A stretch of DNA of 64,000 nt from Planococcus circulans (GCF_020023385.1 NZ_JAIQCL010000001.1:372001-436000), one strand, 5' to 3'; positions 8,271-17,867 are shown, counted from the first letter of the stretch. Numbers and translations: made by a program. Notes: generated by a model not told the origin, from the letters alone.

Positions 8271-8300
8271 TTGTCACTCTATTTCAAACATCGGTATACT
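8271..8300 (+). promoter_or_regulatory. Sigma-A promoter for tmcAL
   Basis: TTGTCA, 18-nt spacer, TATACT, about 30 nt upstream of the TTG start codon at 8331. Confidence 0.7.
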
Positions 8301-8330
8301 AAAGTTAATTCTACCAAAGAGGTGAGCAGA

Positions 8331-9530
8331 TTGAAAGCTGTAGGAGTTATTGTTGAATACAACCCTTTCCATAATGGCCATCTGCATCATGCGCAGCAAG
8401 CGCGCGCAGAATCGGGTGCAGACCTTGTCGTAGCGGTCATGAGCGGACAGTTTCTGCAGCGCGGGGAACCGGCGTTTGCAGATAAGTGGACGCGGACACA
8501 AATGGCGCTGGATGCAGGAATCGATCTGGTGATTGAACTGCCATACGTATATGCCACGGCGCAGGCCTCCGATTTCGCCAAAGGAGGCATTGCGCTGCTT
8601 GACGCAATCGGCTGTTCCTCTTTTTGTTTCGGCAGTGAGCAGGGGTCAATTGCCCCTTTCCTGAAATCCCGACAACTACTGACTGAGCGCAGTGCTGAAT
8701 ACCAGCACCTCATCCACGAGGCTGTCCAAACCGGCATCAGCTATCCAAAAGCCCTCAACAATGCCTATCTTTCCCTGACCGGCAGCGGGGCAGGGTTTGC
8801 CGATCTGACACAACCGAATAATATTTTAGGGTTTCATTATTTGGAGGCCGCTCAAAAGTTGGGGTCTTCGATGAAGCCGCTGACGATTCAGCGCATCGGC
8901 GCTAATTACCATGACCCGATCAGAGCAGGACTGCCGATTGCCAGTGCTACCGGAATACGCGAAGCTTTCTTTAAGGGTGAGTCAGTCGATGAGCTGTCAT
9001 CCTATATGCCGGAAAGTTCAATCCAGTCACTAAAGAACATGGAACAGGAATATGGCACCTTCGGCAGTTGGGAGCAGTTTTATCCTCTGCTGCGTTTTAC
9101 GGTTTTGCGGGAAGGTCCCGATAACCTAAAACATTTCGCCGAAATAACCGAAGGCATCGAAAACTTGATCTATCAGTCAGCGAAAACAGCGAATGACTTT
9201 GAATCCTTCATTTCACTCGTCAAATCCAAGCGTTTTACACGGACGCGGATTCAACGGATGCTGACGCATATTTATACAGGCTTTACCTGGCAGCTGCTGC
9301 GTTCATTTGAATCTCCGGGCTACATCAGGCTTCTGGGGATGTCAGCTGCAGGCAGAAGCTATTTAAACGAAACAAAAAAAAACATCAAGCTTCCCTTGGT
9401 CAGCCGTGCAGCCGAGCTGCATGATGAGATGGGGAAACTTGATATTCATGCCACTGCCATGTATTTGCAGGGAATGGGATCTGCTGATTTGAAAAAAGAA
9501 TTTACAACCCCTCCGATTTACCGGGGCTGA
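8331..9530 (+). CDS. tmcAL: tRNA(Met) cytidine acetate ligase TmcAL (YlbM)
   Basis: TmcAL makes N4-acetylcytidine at the wobble base of elongator tRNA-Met from acetate and ATP. The 399-residue protein begins with the nucleotidyltransferase motif VEYNPFHNGHLHH and continues with VAVMSGQFLQRGEPAFADKWTR, typical of the family, then PNNILGFHYLEA near residue 165. The reading frame is open further upstream, but the TTG at 8331 has AAAGAGGTGA at proper distance and gives the known N-terminus. The 3' end overlaps the convergent ylbL by 13 bp. Confidence 0.93.
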   Translation: MKAVGVIVEYNPFHNGHLHHAQQARAESGADLVVAVMSGQFLQRGEPAFADKWTRTQMALDAGIDLVIELPYVYATAQASDFAKGGIALLDAIGCSSFCFGSEQGSIAPFLKSRQLLTERSAEYQHLIHEAVQTGISYPKALNNAYLSLTGSGAGFADLTQPNNILGFHYLEAAQKLGSSMKPLTIQRIGANYHDPIRAGLPIASATGIREAFFKGESVDELSSYMPESSIQSLKNMEQEYGTFGSWEQFYPLLRFTVLREGPDNLKHFAEITEGIENLIYQSAKTANDFESFISLVKSKRFTRTRIQRMLTHIYTGFTWQLLRSFESPGYIRLLGMSAAGRSYLNETKKNIKLPLVSRAAELHDEMGKLDIHATAMYLQGMGSADLKKEFTTPPIYRG

Positions 9531-10543
9531 AGCTCTTCCAGAAAAGCAAGTGCATCTTCAATGGTGTCGACGGGAACGATCTCCATCGATGTCCCGATTT
9601 TTTCTGCGGTTTCAACAGCTATTGTATAATTGCTGTCTCCCCCTCCCTCTACCGGGGCATTCGGTGCAAAGAAGATGTCGATGTCCGCGGAATCGGCGGC
9701 CATGATTTTTTGGTCGATGCCTCCTATTCTTCCGACAGAACCATCACTTTCCATGGTACCGGTGCCAGCGACGTGATAACCTTTCGTAATATCTTCGTCC
9801 ACTAACTGATTAAGGATTTCGAGCGTGAACATCAGACCGGCTGATGGACCGCCTATCGTGTCGGAATCGATTTCCACTTCAGGTGTCGTTTCAATGCTCT
9901 TGTCTTCCACAAAGGATATCCCCAGGCCGACCCGCTCAGGATCCGTAGGCAAAAGAGCCAATTCGATGTCGGTACTGATTTCGCGATCCTTGCGCTCGTA
10001 AAGCACCTCCACTGTCTCCCCAGCTTCTTTGTCACTCAAGTAATCGATGAATTCCTGCATTTCAGTAAAATTATTGCCATCCACTTCCAGAACGCGGTCA
10101 CCAGGTGCCAAGATGCCATCTGCTGCCCCTCCGGTGAGTACATTCAGAACGAAAACGCCGTTATTGCTGATTTCGTAAGGCAATTCCGCCTGCTCAAACG
10201 CAATCTGCAAAGCATTCACCTGGGAATCGGACATCAGCTTCAGCTGGCGCACATTGTATTCTTCATCGCTTTCATGAGGGCTTCTGACCTGTTCCGGCGG
10301 CATGACCTTATAGCCATCCTGGATTTTTGCCCAGACATATAGAGCAGGAGTCGCTGTAAGCATGGAAACCGTCATCAGGCTGAGGCTGCCCTCATCGTCT
10401 TCATCACCGCCGACCACTTCAACCAGCGGAGACAGCTCATAGGCTCCGCCTGGTCTCGTGATATAGGCATCTAATTGATAAGTGGACAGAAAGACTACAA
10501 GCGCCATCACAATGACGAAAATAACTAATCGTTTATTTTTCAT
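9518..10543 (-). CDS. ylbL: Membrane-anchored PDZ/Lon-type serine protease YlbL (SepM-like)
   Basis: A 341-residue protein with an N-terminal membrane anchor (residues 5-24), a PDZ domain around 125-195 (GGAADGILAPGDRVLEVDG) and a C-terminal Lon-like proteolytic domain. The Ser-Lys dyad is visible as GGPSAGLMF (Ser234) and GIDQKIMAA (Lys279). SepM of streptococci, a relative, processes a signal peptide outside the cell; the substrate here is unknown. The ATG at 10543 follows AAAGGAAG. coaD lies directly upstream, so ylbJ and ylbK, which I recall in this slot in B. subtilis, are missing. Confidence 0.92.
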   Translation of the reverse strand: MKNKRLVIFVIVMALVVFLSTYQLDAYITRPGGAYELSPLVEVVGGDEDDEGSLSLMTVSMLTATPALYVWAKIQDGYKVMPPEQVRSPHESDEEYNVRQLKLMSDSQVNALQIAFEQAELPYEISNNGVFVLNVLTGGAADGILAPGDRVLEVDGNNFTEMQEFIDYLSDKEAGETVEVLYERKDREISTDIELALLPTDPERVGLGISFVEDKSIETTPEVEIDSDTIGGPSAGLMFTLEILNQLVDEDITKGYHVAGTGTMESDGSVGRIGGIDQKIMAADSADIDIFFAPNAPVEGGGDSNYTIAVETAEKIGTSMEIVPVDTIEDALAFLEELQPR

Positions 10544-10618
10544 GCAGTTCTTCCTTTCATCGGCTGAAATCTTAAGGTACTTACGTTTTACATAAGAAAA
10601 AGCCACGAAATTCGTGAC

Positions 10619-11666
<1,048 letters not shown>

Positions 11667-11749
11667 ACTATCGCCTCTAACTTAAATGATTTTCTTGATG
11701 CAATTTACATGCATAATGGTAAAATGAAGACTGGAAAGGACGTGAAACG

Positions 11750-12130
11750 ATGATTCAACGTTTTATTGAACTCGGAGAAGGGTACGGAGATATCTATGAG
11801 CTCCGTGAACTCATCACAAGCAATCAACAACGCTTTATGCATGGCTTTGTATTTATTTCCAAAAATCCACAAGGCCAGGATGTCTTGTCGGTGGCAGCTG
11901 CGTTCAAACCGGCTGCAGAAGGCAACTTTATGCCCATCTATATGTGCCGGGAAGGAATCCCAGTCGATTCCAAGCGTTTGGATATTTTTGAACAAGCCGT
12001 TGCCAAAATCGGATTTACTCCCATCAAGATGGAGGTCAAGCACTCCACCGTGTATGCGGACCGGAAATTCTACCATAGCCACTTGATTTCAGTATTAAGG
12101 CTAAATCATTATATTCCGCCAATGCAATAA
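11750..12130 (+). CDS. Conserved hypothetical protein (possibly DUF7147 type)
   Basis: A 126-residue soluble protein starting MIQRFIELGEGYGDIYELRE, preceded by AAAGGACGTG. I see no signal peptide, membrane segment or cofactor motif. The composition is balanced and the stop codon abuts the stop of the convergent ylbG with no gap. It resembles a short Bacillales family lying between rsmD and ylbG that has sometimes been mislabelled methylthioribose kinase, but that identification is from memory and is weak. No function is proposed. Confidence 0.75.
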   Translation: MIQRFIELGEGYGDIYELRELITSNQQRFMHGFVFISKNPQGQDVLSVAAAFKPAAEGNFMPIYMCREGIPVDSKRLDIFEQAVAKIGFTPIKMEVKHSTVYADRKFYHSHLISVLRLNHYIPPMQ

Positions 12131-12403
12131 TCAAAGGCCGATTTTATAATCGTATTCCTTAGCTTTATCAGGCTTGGCGTTTTCATATTCAGTTTTCAGG
12201 AATGGACGGTAGGATTCAAGTACCTGTTTTACATAAGGTAATTTATTTAACTTCGTTTTGGTCGTTTCGATGGCATCCTGATCCATATAGAGGACTACAT
12301 ATTTCAATTTACGGGAAATATAATGGACGTGCCCGAACTTCCGCAGCGATTTAGCTTGTTTTAAATGATGCACATAGACGATGAGGCCTTGGCGATCATG
12401 CAT
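12131..12403 (-). CDS. ylbG: YlbG family protein (DUF2129)
   Basis: A 90-residue protein of the YlbG/DUF2129 family: [20 protein letters not shown] at the start, then [19 protein letters not shown]. Function is unknown; it is a small, probably cytosolic protein conserved next to ylbF/rsmD in Bacilli. The ATG at 12403 follows AGAGGGATAC; an upstream in-frame ATG (12484) has no ribosome binding site and is rejected. Confidence 0.88.
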   Translation of the reverse strand: MHDRQGLIVYVHHLKQAKSLRKFGHVHYISRKLKYVVLYMDQDAIETTKTKLNKLPYVKQVLESYRPFLKTEYENAKPDKAKEYDYKIGL

Positions 12404-12652
12404 AAGTATCCCTCTTTTCTTAGTTTCTAGAATACCATAGGAAAGAAAAAAGCCGCAACCGAATACAGTGAAACTCCTATCCACGCGGAAAACTTACTCC
12501 GCTGCTGAAGAAAAGCAGGATACAGGCTGAGAACGCCGGCAGCTTTTCTCACTTATAAAAGCCACTGATCATTAAATAGGAAAAACTGTCAGTACAGCGT
12601 ACAATTCGCTATACTGTTTTTATTACAGAATTCCAGGGAGGTCAAACAGAGT

Positions 12653-13564
12653 ATGGGAAAAAAGACAAAAATCGGTTTTGCCGCCGCTGCTGTCGGAGCT
12701 GCCGCTTGGGCAGGTTCCAAAGCGTTGGCAAATCCACAGCAGCGTCCTGTTAAAGAAGTCTTGAATTATGAACGCCCGATTGTTCTTGCACATCGTGGCG
12801 GTGCCAAACTGGCACCTGAAAATACATTGGCTGCCTTTAACCGTTCAGCTGAACTTGGAGTCCACGGCTTTGAAATCGATATCCGGATGACGAACGATGA
12901 AGAGATCCTGGTTTTTCACGATGAATTCATTGATCGGACAACTGACGGAGCGGGAAGAGTAGCTGATATGTCGCTTGATCAGTTAAAGGCGTTCGATCTC
13001 GGCTACCACTTCATCGATCCGGACGGTCAGCATTCCTACCGTGGCAAAAACGAAAAAGTGGTACTGCTGCGTGAACTGATTGAAAAATTTCCTCAGATGT
13101 ATATCAACATCGACATCAAAGACGATCCTGAAACATACGAAGGAAGCTTAGTGCCTTCAAAGCTGTGGCGCTTAATTGATTCACTGGGTGTACAAGACCG
13201 CGTAGCAGTAACTTCTTTTTATGATGAACAGATCGACCGCTTCAATCTATATGCTCAAAACCGGGTAGCGATTGGAGCAGGTGAAAACGAGGTCAGAAAA
13301 GCTTATACATCCTACAATAGCCAGTTCGGCCATCTCTATCAGCCGCGCGCAGATGTTTTTCAGATTCCCGTTAAATCATCCGTGTTCCGTTTGGATTCTC
13401 CCCGCTTTATCTCGTTCCTTGAGAATTTGAACATTCCGGTCCATTATTGGATTATCGATGAACCGGAAGCCATGCGCGCTTTAATCGGAGCAGGTGCAAA
13501 AGGCATCATAACCGATCGCCCTGATTTGGCTGTAGCTGTCATTTCAGAAATGGAAGAAGAGTAG
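12653..13564 (+). CDS. Glycerophosphodiester phosphodiesterase family protein
   Basis: A GDPD-fold phosphodiesterase of 303 residues, expected to cleave glycerophosphodiesters to glycerol-3-phosphate and an alcohol. Catalytic residues are visible: HRGGAKLAPENTLAAF near residue 48 (first His, Arg, Glu-Asn) and FEIDIRMTNDEEILVFHDEFIDRTT near 78 (Glu, Asp, second His). The first 25 residues are basic then alanine-rich and look like an uncleaved signal or anchor, so the enzyme is probably extracytoplasmic. The start follows AGGGAGGTC. A bidirectional terminator follows. Confidence 0.9.
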   Translation: MGKKTKIGFAAAAVGAAAWAGSKALANPQQRPVKEVLNYERPIVLAHRGGAKLAPENTLAAFNRSAELGVHGFEIDIRMTNDEEILVFHDEFIDRTTDGAGRVADMSLDQLKAFDLGYHFIDPDGQHSYRGKNEKVVLLRELIEKFPQMYINIDIKDDPETYEGSLVPSKLWRLIDSLGVQDRVAVTSFYDEQIDRFNLYAQNRVAIGAGENEVRKAYTSYNSQFGHLYQPRADVFQIPVKSSVFRLDSPRFISFLENLNIPVHYWIIDEPEAMRALIGAGAKGIITDRPDLAVAVISEMEEE

Positions 13565-13568
13565 CCAT

Positions 13569-13603
13569 AAAAAAGAGCAACGCGGGGCGCTGCTCTTTTT
13601 TTA
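13569..13603. terminator. Bidirectional terminator between the GDPD gene and ricF
   Basis: Hairpin AAAAAGAGCA-ACGC / GCGC-TGCTCTTTTTT with A and T tracts on both sides, between two convergent genes. Confidence 0.85.
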
Positions 13604-13626
13604 TGGAAATGTTTGATTTTAAACGG

Positions 13627-14073
13627 TTAAGCTGAACAAGAACAGCCGCCGCCAGTACCACAGCTTCCCCCACAGGAAGATTCCGATGAGAAAAATGGAT
13701 TGGTGGATGGAATTTTTACTGCTTCCGATACAGATCTTCCAATAATGAAGCTCACTTGGTCCATCAGATCCTGCAGCTCGTTTTCAGCCAAACGCAGATT
13801 GGCCACTTTTTCATTCAGGTCCAATCGGCGTTTATCCACGCGAATCTGTTTCATCACCCGTGAATATTCCGGATGGTATTTACCAAAACGCTGTACTTCT
13901 TCGTATTGTTCTTTTAATCTGGCGAAGGCTTGGATTTCAGCCGCGAGATTTTTATCGTTATAGACAGAGTCATAAGCCGCCCGGTAAAGGTCAGCCTGCT
14001 CTGATTGTAGGATCATTTGGCTTAACTCATCTGCAAAGTCAGTTATTTCAGCCCATTCATAGGTCATAATCAT
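13627..14073 (-). CDS. ricF: RicF (YlbF), RNase Y-regulating Y-complex subunit
   Basis: A 148-residue YlbF/YmcA (DUF964) protein. With RicA and RicT it forms the Y-complex that modulates RNase Y-dependent mRNA processing in B. subtilis and binds iron-sulfur clusters. The helical domain spans residues 5-115; the tail ends SSCGGSCGTGGGCSCSA, four cysteines that fit cluster binding. The ATG at 14073 follows AAAGGAGG; a start ten codons upstream is rejected. Confidence 0.9.
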   Translation of the reverse strand: MIMTYEWAEITDFADELSQMILQSEQADLYRAAYDSVYNDKNLAAEIQAFARLKEQYEEVQRFGKYHPEYSRVMKQIRVDKRRLDLNEKVANLRLAENELQDLMDQVSFIIGRSVSEAVKIPSTNPFFSSESSCGGSCGTGGGCSCSA

Positions 14074-14149
14074 AGCATTTTCCTCCTTTACGCTTTTAAT
14101 CATAGCAGATATTTTTGAATTTCACTATAGACTTGAGAGGATTGTCAGC

Positions 14150-14659
14150 ATGAACCCTTTAACCGATCAATTTACACGCATTATGGAGAACTCCAGTACT
14201 GAAGACCTTAAGATCCTGACAGATTACCTGACGAATTTTGAGAAAAAACAACAAGGCGAATTCGCCACTTATTTAAGCGCCGGCCTGAACATGACACGTG
14301 TTACAGATGAACAATCTTCGGTTGTTTCGATTCCGAATACGCCGTTCATCCACAACAATGTCGACATCCCCCACGGCGGCATTCTTGCAGTTCTCCTTGA
14401 TACAGCGATGGGCACTCTTGCAAACAGCAAATGTCCAACCGGATTCGGAGCTGTCACTACCAATCTTACCATCCATTACCTGACTGTCGCAGACGACGAA
14501 ACGATCAACGCGGAAGCGCGCATCATCCGCAGCGGCAGGCACACCATGGTGCTGGAAGGAAATATCTATCAAGAAGACGGAAAGCACATAGCAACTGCCA
14601 CCGGTTCTTTTTTCATCGTTCCTAAAAAAACAAAGCCTGTTATTGCTTCTGAGCAATAA
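14150..14659 (+). CDS. PaaI-type hotdog-fold thioesterase
   Basis: A 169-residue hotdog protein of the PaaI/YdiI thioesterase group, expected to hydrolyse acyl-CoA thioesters. The signature is DIPHGGILAVLLDTAMGTLAN near residue 80, with the conserved HGG and the downstream acidic residue. An extra 50-residue N-terminal helical part precedes the domain. Substrate is unknown. The last seven codons lie inside a 17-bp perfect inverted repeat that also encodes the end of the convergent CAP-domain gene. Confidence 0.85.
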   Translation: MNPLTDQFTRIMENSSTEDLKILTDYLTNFEKKQQGEFATYLSAGLNMTRVTDEQSSVVSIPNTPFIHNNVDIPHGGILAVLLDTAMGTLANSKCPTGFGAVTTNLTIHYLTVADDETINAEARIIRSGRHTMVLEGNIYQEDGKHIATATGSFFIVPKKTKPVIASEQ

Positions 14660-14668
14660 CAGGCTTTG
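14631..14668. terminator. Bidirectional terminator inside two overlapping 3' coding ends
   Basis: A perfect 17-bp inverted repeat (CAAAGCCTGTTATTGCT and its complement) with a 4-nt loop at 14648-14651, flanked by an A tract and a T-rich tract. It spans the 20-bp overlap of the thioesterase and CAP-domain genes and is translated on both strands. Confidence 0.88.
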
Positions 14669-15704
14669 TTTCTAGAAAGATCTGTGTATAGTATTTTCCG
14701 AATACCCCGACACCGGTCTGATTGTATTGATTACTCAGCAGCGTCTTACGGTGGACATCTGAATTAGTCCAGCCGTGTACAGTCTCTGCTGCGTCAAAAT
14801 AGCGGGCCGCTGTATTGACGGCAGCCTGTTCAAAATCGATATTTCCTTCTTCCAGCCGGGCATGCAAATCTTTGAATTCCAGTTCTTCGGAAGAGAAATT
14901 TTGTTTGGCCATATCTTCACTGTTCGTTTCTGCCACCATGTTTGCTAAAGGATCGGCGATCAAAGGCTTTGTTTGATGATGCAGGCGATAAACATTTACT
15001 AAGTCGACAATCTGTCTGGCGTTAGCATCGTCGATTGATTGCTGCATAGTAGAAGATGGCGTCTGGATCGGCAATAATTCACCAGAGAACATCATATCAT
15101 ACGGCTGATGCCGCACTAAGGTTTCCGCATCCATAAAGCGGACAGCTTCTAATGCCCTATCGATGGAATCAATATACAATTGCGCATAGACTCCCTCAAA
15201 TTTAACGAGGATGCGTTTATCCATATCTTCAGCAGTGACATTGAATGTATACGAATTGTCGCCATATTTGACAGTGACTTCATTTTCGAGAATGGTGAAA
15301 CGGTACAATTCATCCAGTGATTGCCCTATTTTATAGGGAGTGGCATCTACCGCAGTCCCTGCTGTGTACACCTGCACGATTTTGTCATCCTTTACTCCCA
15401 CCATCGTAAAGTGGGCATAGCTGTCGTTATAGACCCACCAATCGTATCCAAAGGCAGAAGGTTCAATCCTTCCTGGTTCTCCGAATTGTTCAATCCATCG
15501 CTCGCTGGCTTTGCCTATATAGCTTGAAATTCCCGTGGCAGGACGGGCAATATCCAATGATTCATCCGTAATTTCTTCGCTTGGCAAAGGATCGGTGGTC
15601 CGCGGCGCTTCCAAGACATCATTTTCATTTATTGAAGGATCCAAATAAAATAATCCAATCAGAACGATCGATAGAAAAATCATAATGCGAAGCAAGTCTT
15701 TCAA
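14640..15704 (-). CDS. CAP/SCP-domain secreted protein with CAP-associated N-terminal domain (YlbC-like)
   Basis: A 354-residue protein with an N-terminal hydrophobic anchor (residues 4-22), a CAP-associated domain at about 60-200 (GEPGRIEPSAFGYDWWVYN) and a C-terminal CAP/SCP domain at about 225-350 (LVNVYRLHHQTKPL, later FKDLHARL and GWTNSDVHRKTLL). It is probably outside the membrane, function unknown; B. subtilis YlbC is the likely counterpart by position. Start is TTG with AAAGGGG upstream. Confidence 0.87.
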   Translation of the reverse strand: MKDLLRIMIFLSIVLIGLFYLDPSINENDVLEAPRTTDPLPSEEITDESLDIARPATGISSYIGKASERWIEQFGEPGRIEPSAFGYDWWVYNDSYAHFTMVGVKDDKIVQVYTAGTAVDATPYKIGQSLDELYRFTILENEVTVKYGDNSYTFNVTAEDMDKRILVKFEGVYAQLYIDSIDRALEAVRFMDAETLVRHQPYDMMFSGELLPIQTPSSTMQQSIDDANARQIVDLVNVYRLHHQTKPLIADPLANMVAETNSEDMAKQNFSSEELEFKDLHARLEEGNIDFEQAAVNTAARYFDAAETVHGWTNSDVHRKTLLSNQYNQTGVGVFGKYYTQIFLETKPVIAQKQ

Positions 15705-15736
15705 TCGAACAGCCCCTTTGCTATTGTATCTCCATT

Positions 15737-15766
15737 ATTATACCAGTCGCCTCTACACTGACACAA
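15737..15766 (-). promoter_or_regulatory. Probable promoter of the CAP-domain gene
   Basis: Minus strand: TTGTGT, 18-nt spacer, TATAAT, about 35 nt upstream of the TTG start. Confidence 0.55.
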
Positions 15767-15774
15767 TCTAGCCA

Positions 15775-15803
15775 TTGCAACAACTTAAATTATGATCTAT
15801 TAT
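15775..15803 (+). promoter_or_regulatory. Sigma-A promoter of the YugN-family gene
   Basis: TTGCAA, 17-nt spacer, TATTAT, 45 nt before the start codon, divergent from the CAP-domain promoter. Confidence 0.7.
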
Positions 15804-15848
15804 TAAAGGAGCATGTAGTCTTTTTTGTTATAGAGGAGGAGAGATCCT

Positions 15849-16214
15849 ATGTATTTTGAAAATACAGGACTTGAAAACATTCACGTAGATGTCGCATTAC
15901 TTGAAAGCATCATGAACAAACATGGCTTGACTAAAGAAGGCCAATGGGATTACGAGCGTGTCACTTATGACCGCAAATTCATCATTCGCGAAGGTACTTA
16001 CTACTTGCGCGTATTCGCTTATGCTACAGACGGAGATGTTGATTCAAACGATGCCACTATGCGCGTCTTGAAGCCAGTACTCGGCAAACATTATTATCCG
16101 CATGGTGTTGAATATGGTGAAGATGAAGAATTCCCGGAGCATTTGGTTAAAACGTGTATCGGCTTATTGGACTCCATCAAAAAGGATATCCAGACTTTCG
16201 AGATCAGCGTATAA
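15849..16214 (+). CDS. YugN-like family protein
   Basis: A 121-residue soluble protein of the YugN-like family, recognised by the C-terminal LGKHYYPHGVEYGEDEEFP and an N-terminal LLESIMNKHGL-type helix. No enzyme motif is visible and function is unknown. The start follows GAGGAGGAGAG. In B. subtilis ylbA occupies about this place beyond the cta cluster, which may be the orthologue. It has its own promoter and terminator, so it is probably monocistronic. Confidence 0.82.
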   Translation: MYFENTGLENIHVDVALLESIMNKHGLTKEGQWDYERVTYDRKFIIREGTYYLRVFAYATDGDVDSNDATMRVLKPVLGKHYYPHGVEYGEDEEFPEHLVKTCIGLLDSIKKDIQTFEISV

Positions 16215-16217
16215 AAA

Positions 16218-16250
16218 TCCCGCAGTTCAGTAATTGAACTGCGGTTTTTT
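16218..16250 (+). terminator. Terminator of the YugN-family gene
   Basis: Perfect 10-bp hairpin CCGCAGTTCA / TGAACTGCGG with a 5-nt loop and a T6 tract. Confidence 0.88.
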
Positions 16251-16296
16251 AAACCCGATCCATGAATATTTCAACTTCCTAAGGAGGATTCAACAA

Positions 16297-17352
16297 GTGA
16301 AGTGGTTGACGAAAAGAACTGTAACGATCGCTGTCGTGATAGCGGTCTTGATATTGATTTCGATATACATACTGCCCGTTTCCATTCCATTGATCATCGC
16401 TTTGATCACTGCTATTTTTTTAGAACCACTTGTTAATTTTATACATAAAAGGTTCAAATGGCACAGGAAATCGGCAGTCATCTCAGTATTCATCCTGTTC
16501 CTGCTGGTTGTGTCTGGGTTGCTTTACTGGATTGTCACCCAGTTAATCGGACAGATTATCCAGTTTTCGAAAATGGTCCCCGAATACATCAATTCTTTGT
16601 CGGCCATGTGGGATGAGTTTCAACGGTTCTTTTTCCGTTCTACAGAAGATATGCCGGTCGAAGTGGTTTCTTCATTTGAAACTGAATTAGCAGGATTTAT
16701 GGAAGGCATACGCAATTGGGTGCTGACGATCGTCAACTACGATACGGTCTCCAATCTTTTGACAGGCATCCCATCTTTTCTTGTCAGTTTCATCGTCTTT
16801 TTGATCGCGCTGTTTTTGTTCATGCTGGATTTGCCTGATTTAAAAATCATGCTGTTCAAGCGCTTAAAGGATTCAACAGCCGAAAAAGTCCGTTTCATGT
16901 TTGCACGTTTAAACAAAGTGATTTTTGGTTTCCTGAAAGCACAATTTCTGGTAAGCTGCATCATCTTCATCGTTTCGCTCGTTTCACTGGCCTTTATCAC
17001 CCCTGAATATGCCTTCGTTATGTCACTGGTGATATGGATTATTGATTTCATACCAATTTTAGGATCGATTATCGTTCTGACACCATGGTTTGTATATGAA
17101 TTCATTACAGGCGATATTGTCCAAGGAACCCAACTGGCTATTCTGGCGCTTGTCCTGTTGATTATCCGGCGGACAGTGGAACCGAAAGTCATGGGGACCC
17201 AGATCGGCCTATCGCCTCTAGCGACCTTGATCGCTATGTTCATCGGGCTGCAGCTGATCGGCTTTCTCGGATTCTTTATCGGCCCATTGATCGTCATCCT
17301 CTTCACATCAGCACGTGAAGCCGGTATGATAAAAATTGATTTTAAAGTATAA
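16297..17352 (+). CDS. AI-2E family (PerM-type) transmembrane permease
   Basis: A 351-residue polytopic membrane protein of the AI-2E/PerM family with about seven hydrophobic segments: two at the N-terminus, one near residue 65, then a cluster from 150 to 345. The family signature near residue 250 reads WIIDFIPILGSIIVLTPW, and PKVMGTQIGLSPLATLIAMFIG follows. Members export small molecules or ions; the substrate here is unknown. GTG at 16297 follows AAGGAGG at 9 nt; an upstream in-frame ATG (16234) lies in the previous terminator and is rejected. Confidence 0.88.
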   Translation: MKWLTKRTVTIAVVIAVLILISIYILPVSIPLIIALITAIFLEPLVNFIHKRFKWHRKSAVISVFILFLLVVSGLLYWIVTQLIGQIIQFSKMVPEYINSLSAMWDEFQRFFFRSTEDMPVEVVSSFETELAGFMEGIRNWVLTIVNYDTVSNLLTGIPSFLVSFIVFLIALFLFMLDLPDLKIMLFKRLKDSTAEKVRFMFARLNKVIFGFLKAQFLVSCIIFIVSLVSLAFITPEYAFVMSLVIWIIDFIPILGSIIVLTPWFVYEFITGDIVQGTQLAILALVLLIIRRTVEPKVMGTQIGLSPLATLIAMFIGLQLIGFLGFFIGPLIVILFTSAREAGMIKIDFKV

Positions 17353-17381
17353 AAAAGGAACCCCGTGAGGGTTCCTTTTTT
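17353..17381. terminator. Bidirectional terminator between the permease gene and ctaM
   Basis: Hairpin AAGGAACCC / GGGTTCCTT with flanking A6 and T7 tracts between convergent genes. Confidence 0.88.
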
Positions 17382-17842
17382 TATCCGCCTAAAATGGCTT
17401 TAAATACAGAAGTTGTATGGCCGCCTTCGTAAAACACATAGAGCAGCAAATAGACCATCACGCCTGTTATGGCAGTTGAAAACCAGACCACACTTGTAAT
17501 CGGTCCGATTTTACGGTGTTTGGCCAATTGGTTTTTCCAACCCCAGTATATCGTGATCAAGCCCATAACACCGCCTGTTGTAGCCAAAGTGATATGGAAG
17601 ATCAAGAATACCGTATAGAAGATTTTTAGATCATCAGGTCCACCAAAAGCAGTGTTTCCGACGAAAATAGTGCGGGACATATAAATGATGAAGAAAGTCA
17701 GTGCTGCAGCACCAGCTCCCACCATCACTTTCTTATGAGCTTCAATTTTGCGGCGACGGATCAGGTTCCAGCCGATCGCCACCAAAATTGCGCTTAATAC
17801 GATAAAAAAAGTACTGATAGTCGGCAATAGCGGCAAATTCAT
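17381..17842 (-). CDS. ctaM: DUF420 heme-copper oxidase assembly protein CtaM (YozB-like)
   Basis: A 153-residue integral membrane protein of the DUF420 family with four hydrophobic segments and the conserved EAHKKVMVGAGA near residue 34, plus HITLATTGGVMGLITI and KHRKIGP in the second half. CtaM of Staphylococcus aureus is needed for heme-copper oxidase activity. It lies 25 bp downstream of ctaG, so the two assembly factors are probably cotranscribed. Confidence 0.88.
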   Translation of the reverse strand: MNLPLLPTISTFFIVLSAILVAIGWNLIRRRKIEAHKKVMVGAGAAALTFFIIYMSRTIFVGNTAFGGPDDLKIFYTVFLIFHITLATTGGVMGLITIYWGWKNQLAKHRKIGPITSVVWFSTAITGVMVYLLLYVFYEGGHTTSVFKAILGG

Positions 17843-17867
17843 TTACATTATTCTCCTTTGTGATGCG

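Noticed and set aside
12404-12652. Possible small RNA or riboswitch upstream of the GDPD gene
   Set aside because: Only weak, unsupported hairpins are visible and a promoter could not be defined. I see nothing certain in this 249-bp gap.
16737-17306. A 189-codon minus-strand frame opposite the AI-2E-type permease
   Set aside because: Antisense to a clear membrane protein, composition rich in Lys/Ile/Ser/Met from complemented hydrophobic codons, no ribosome binding site.
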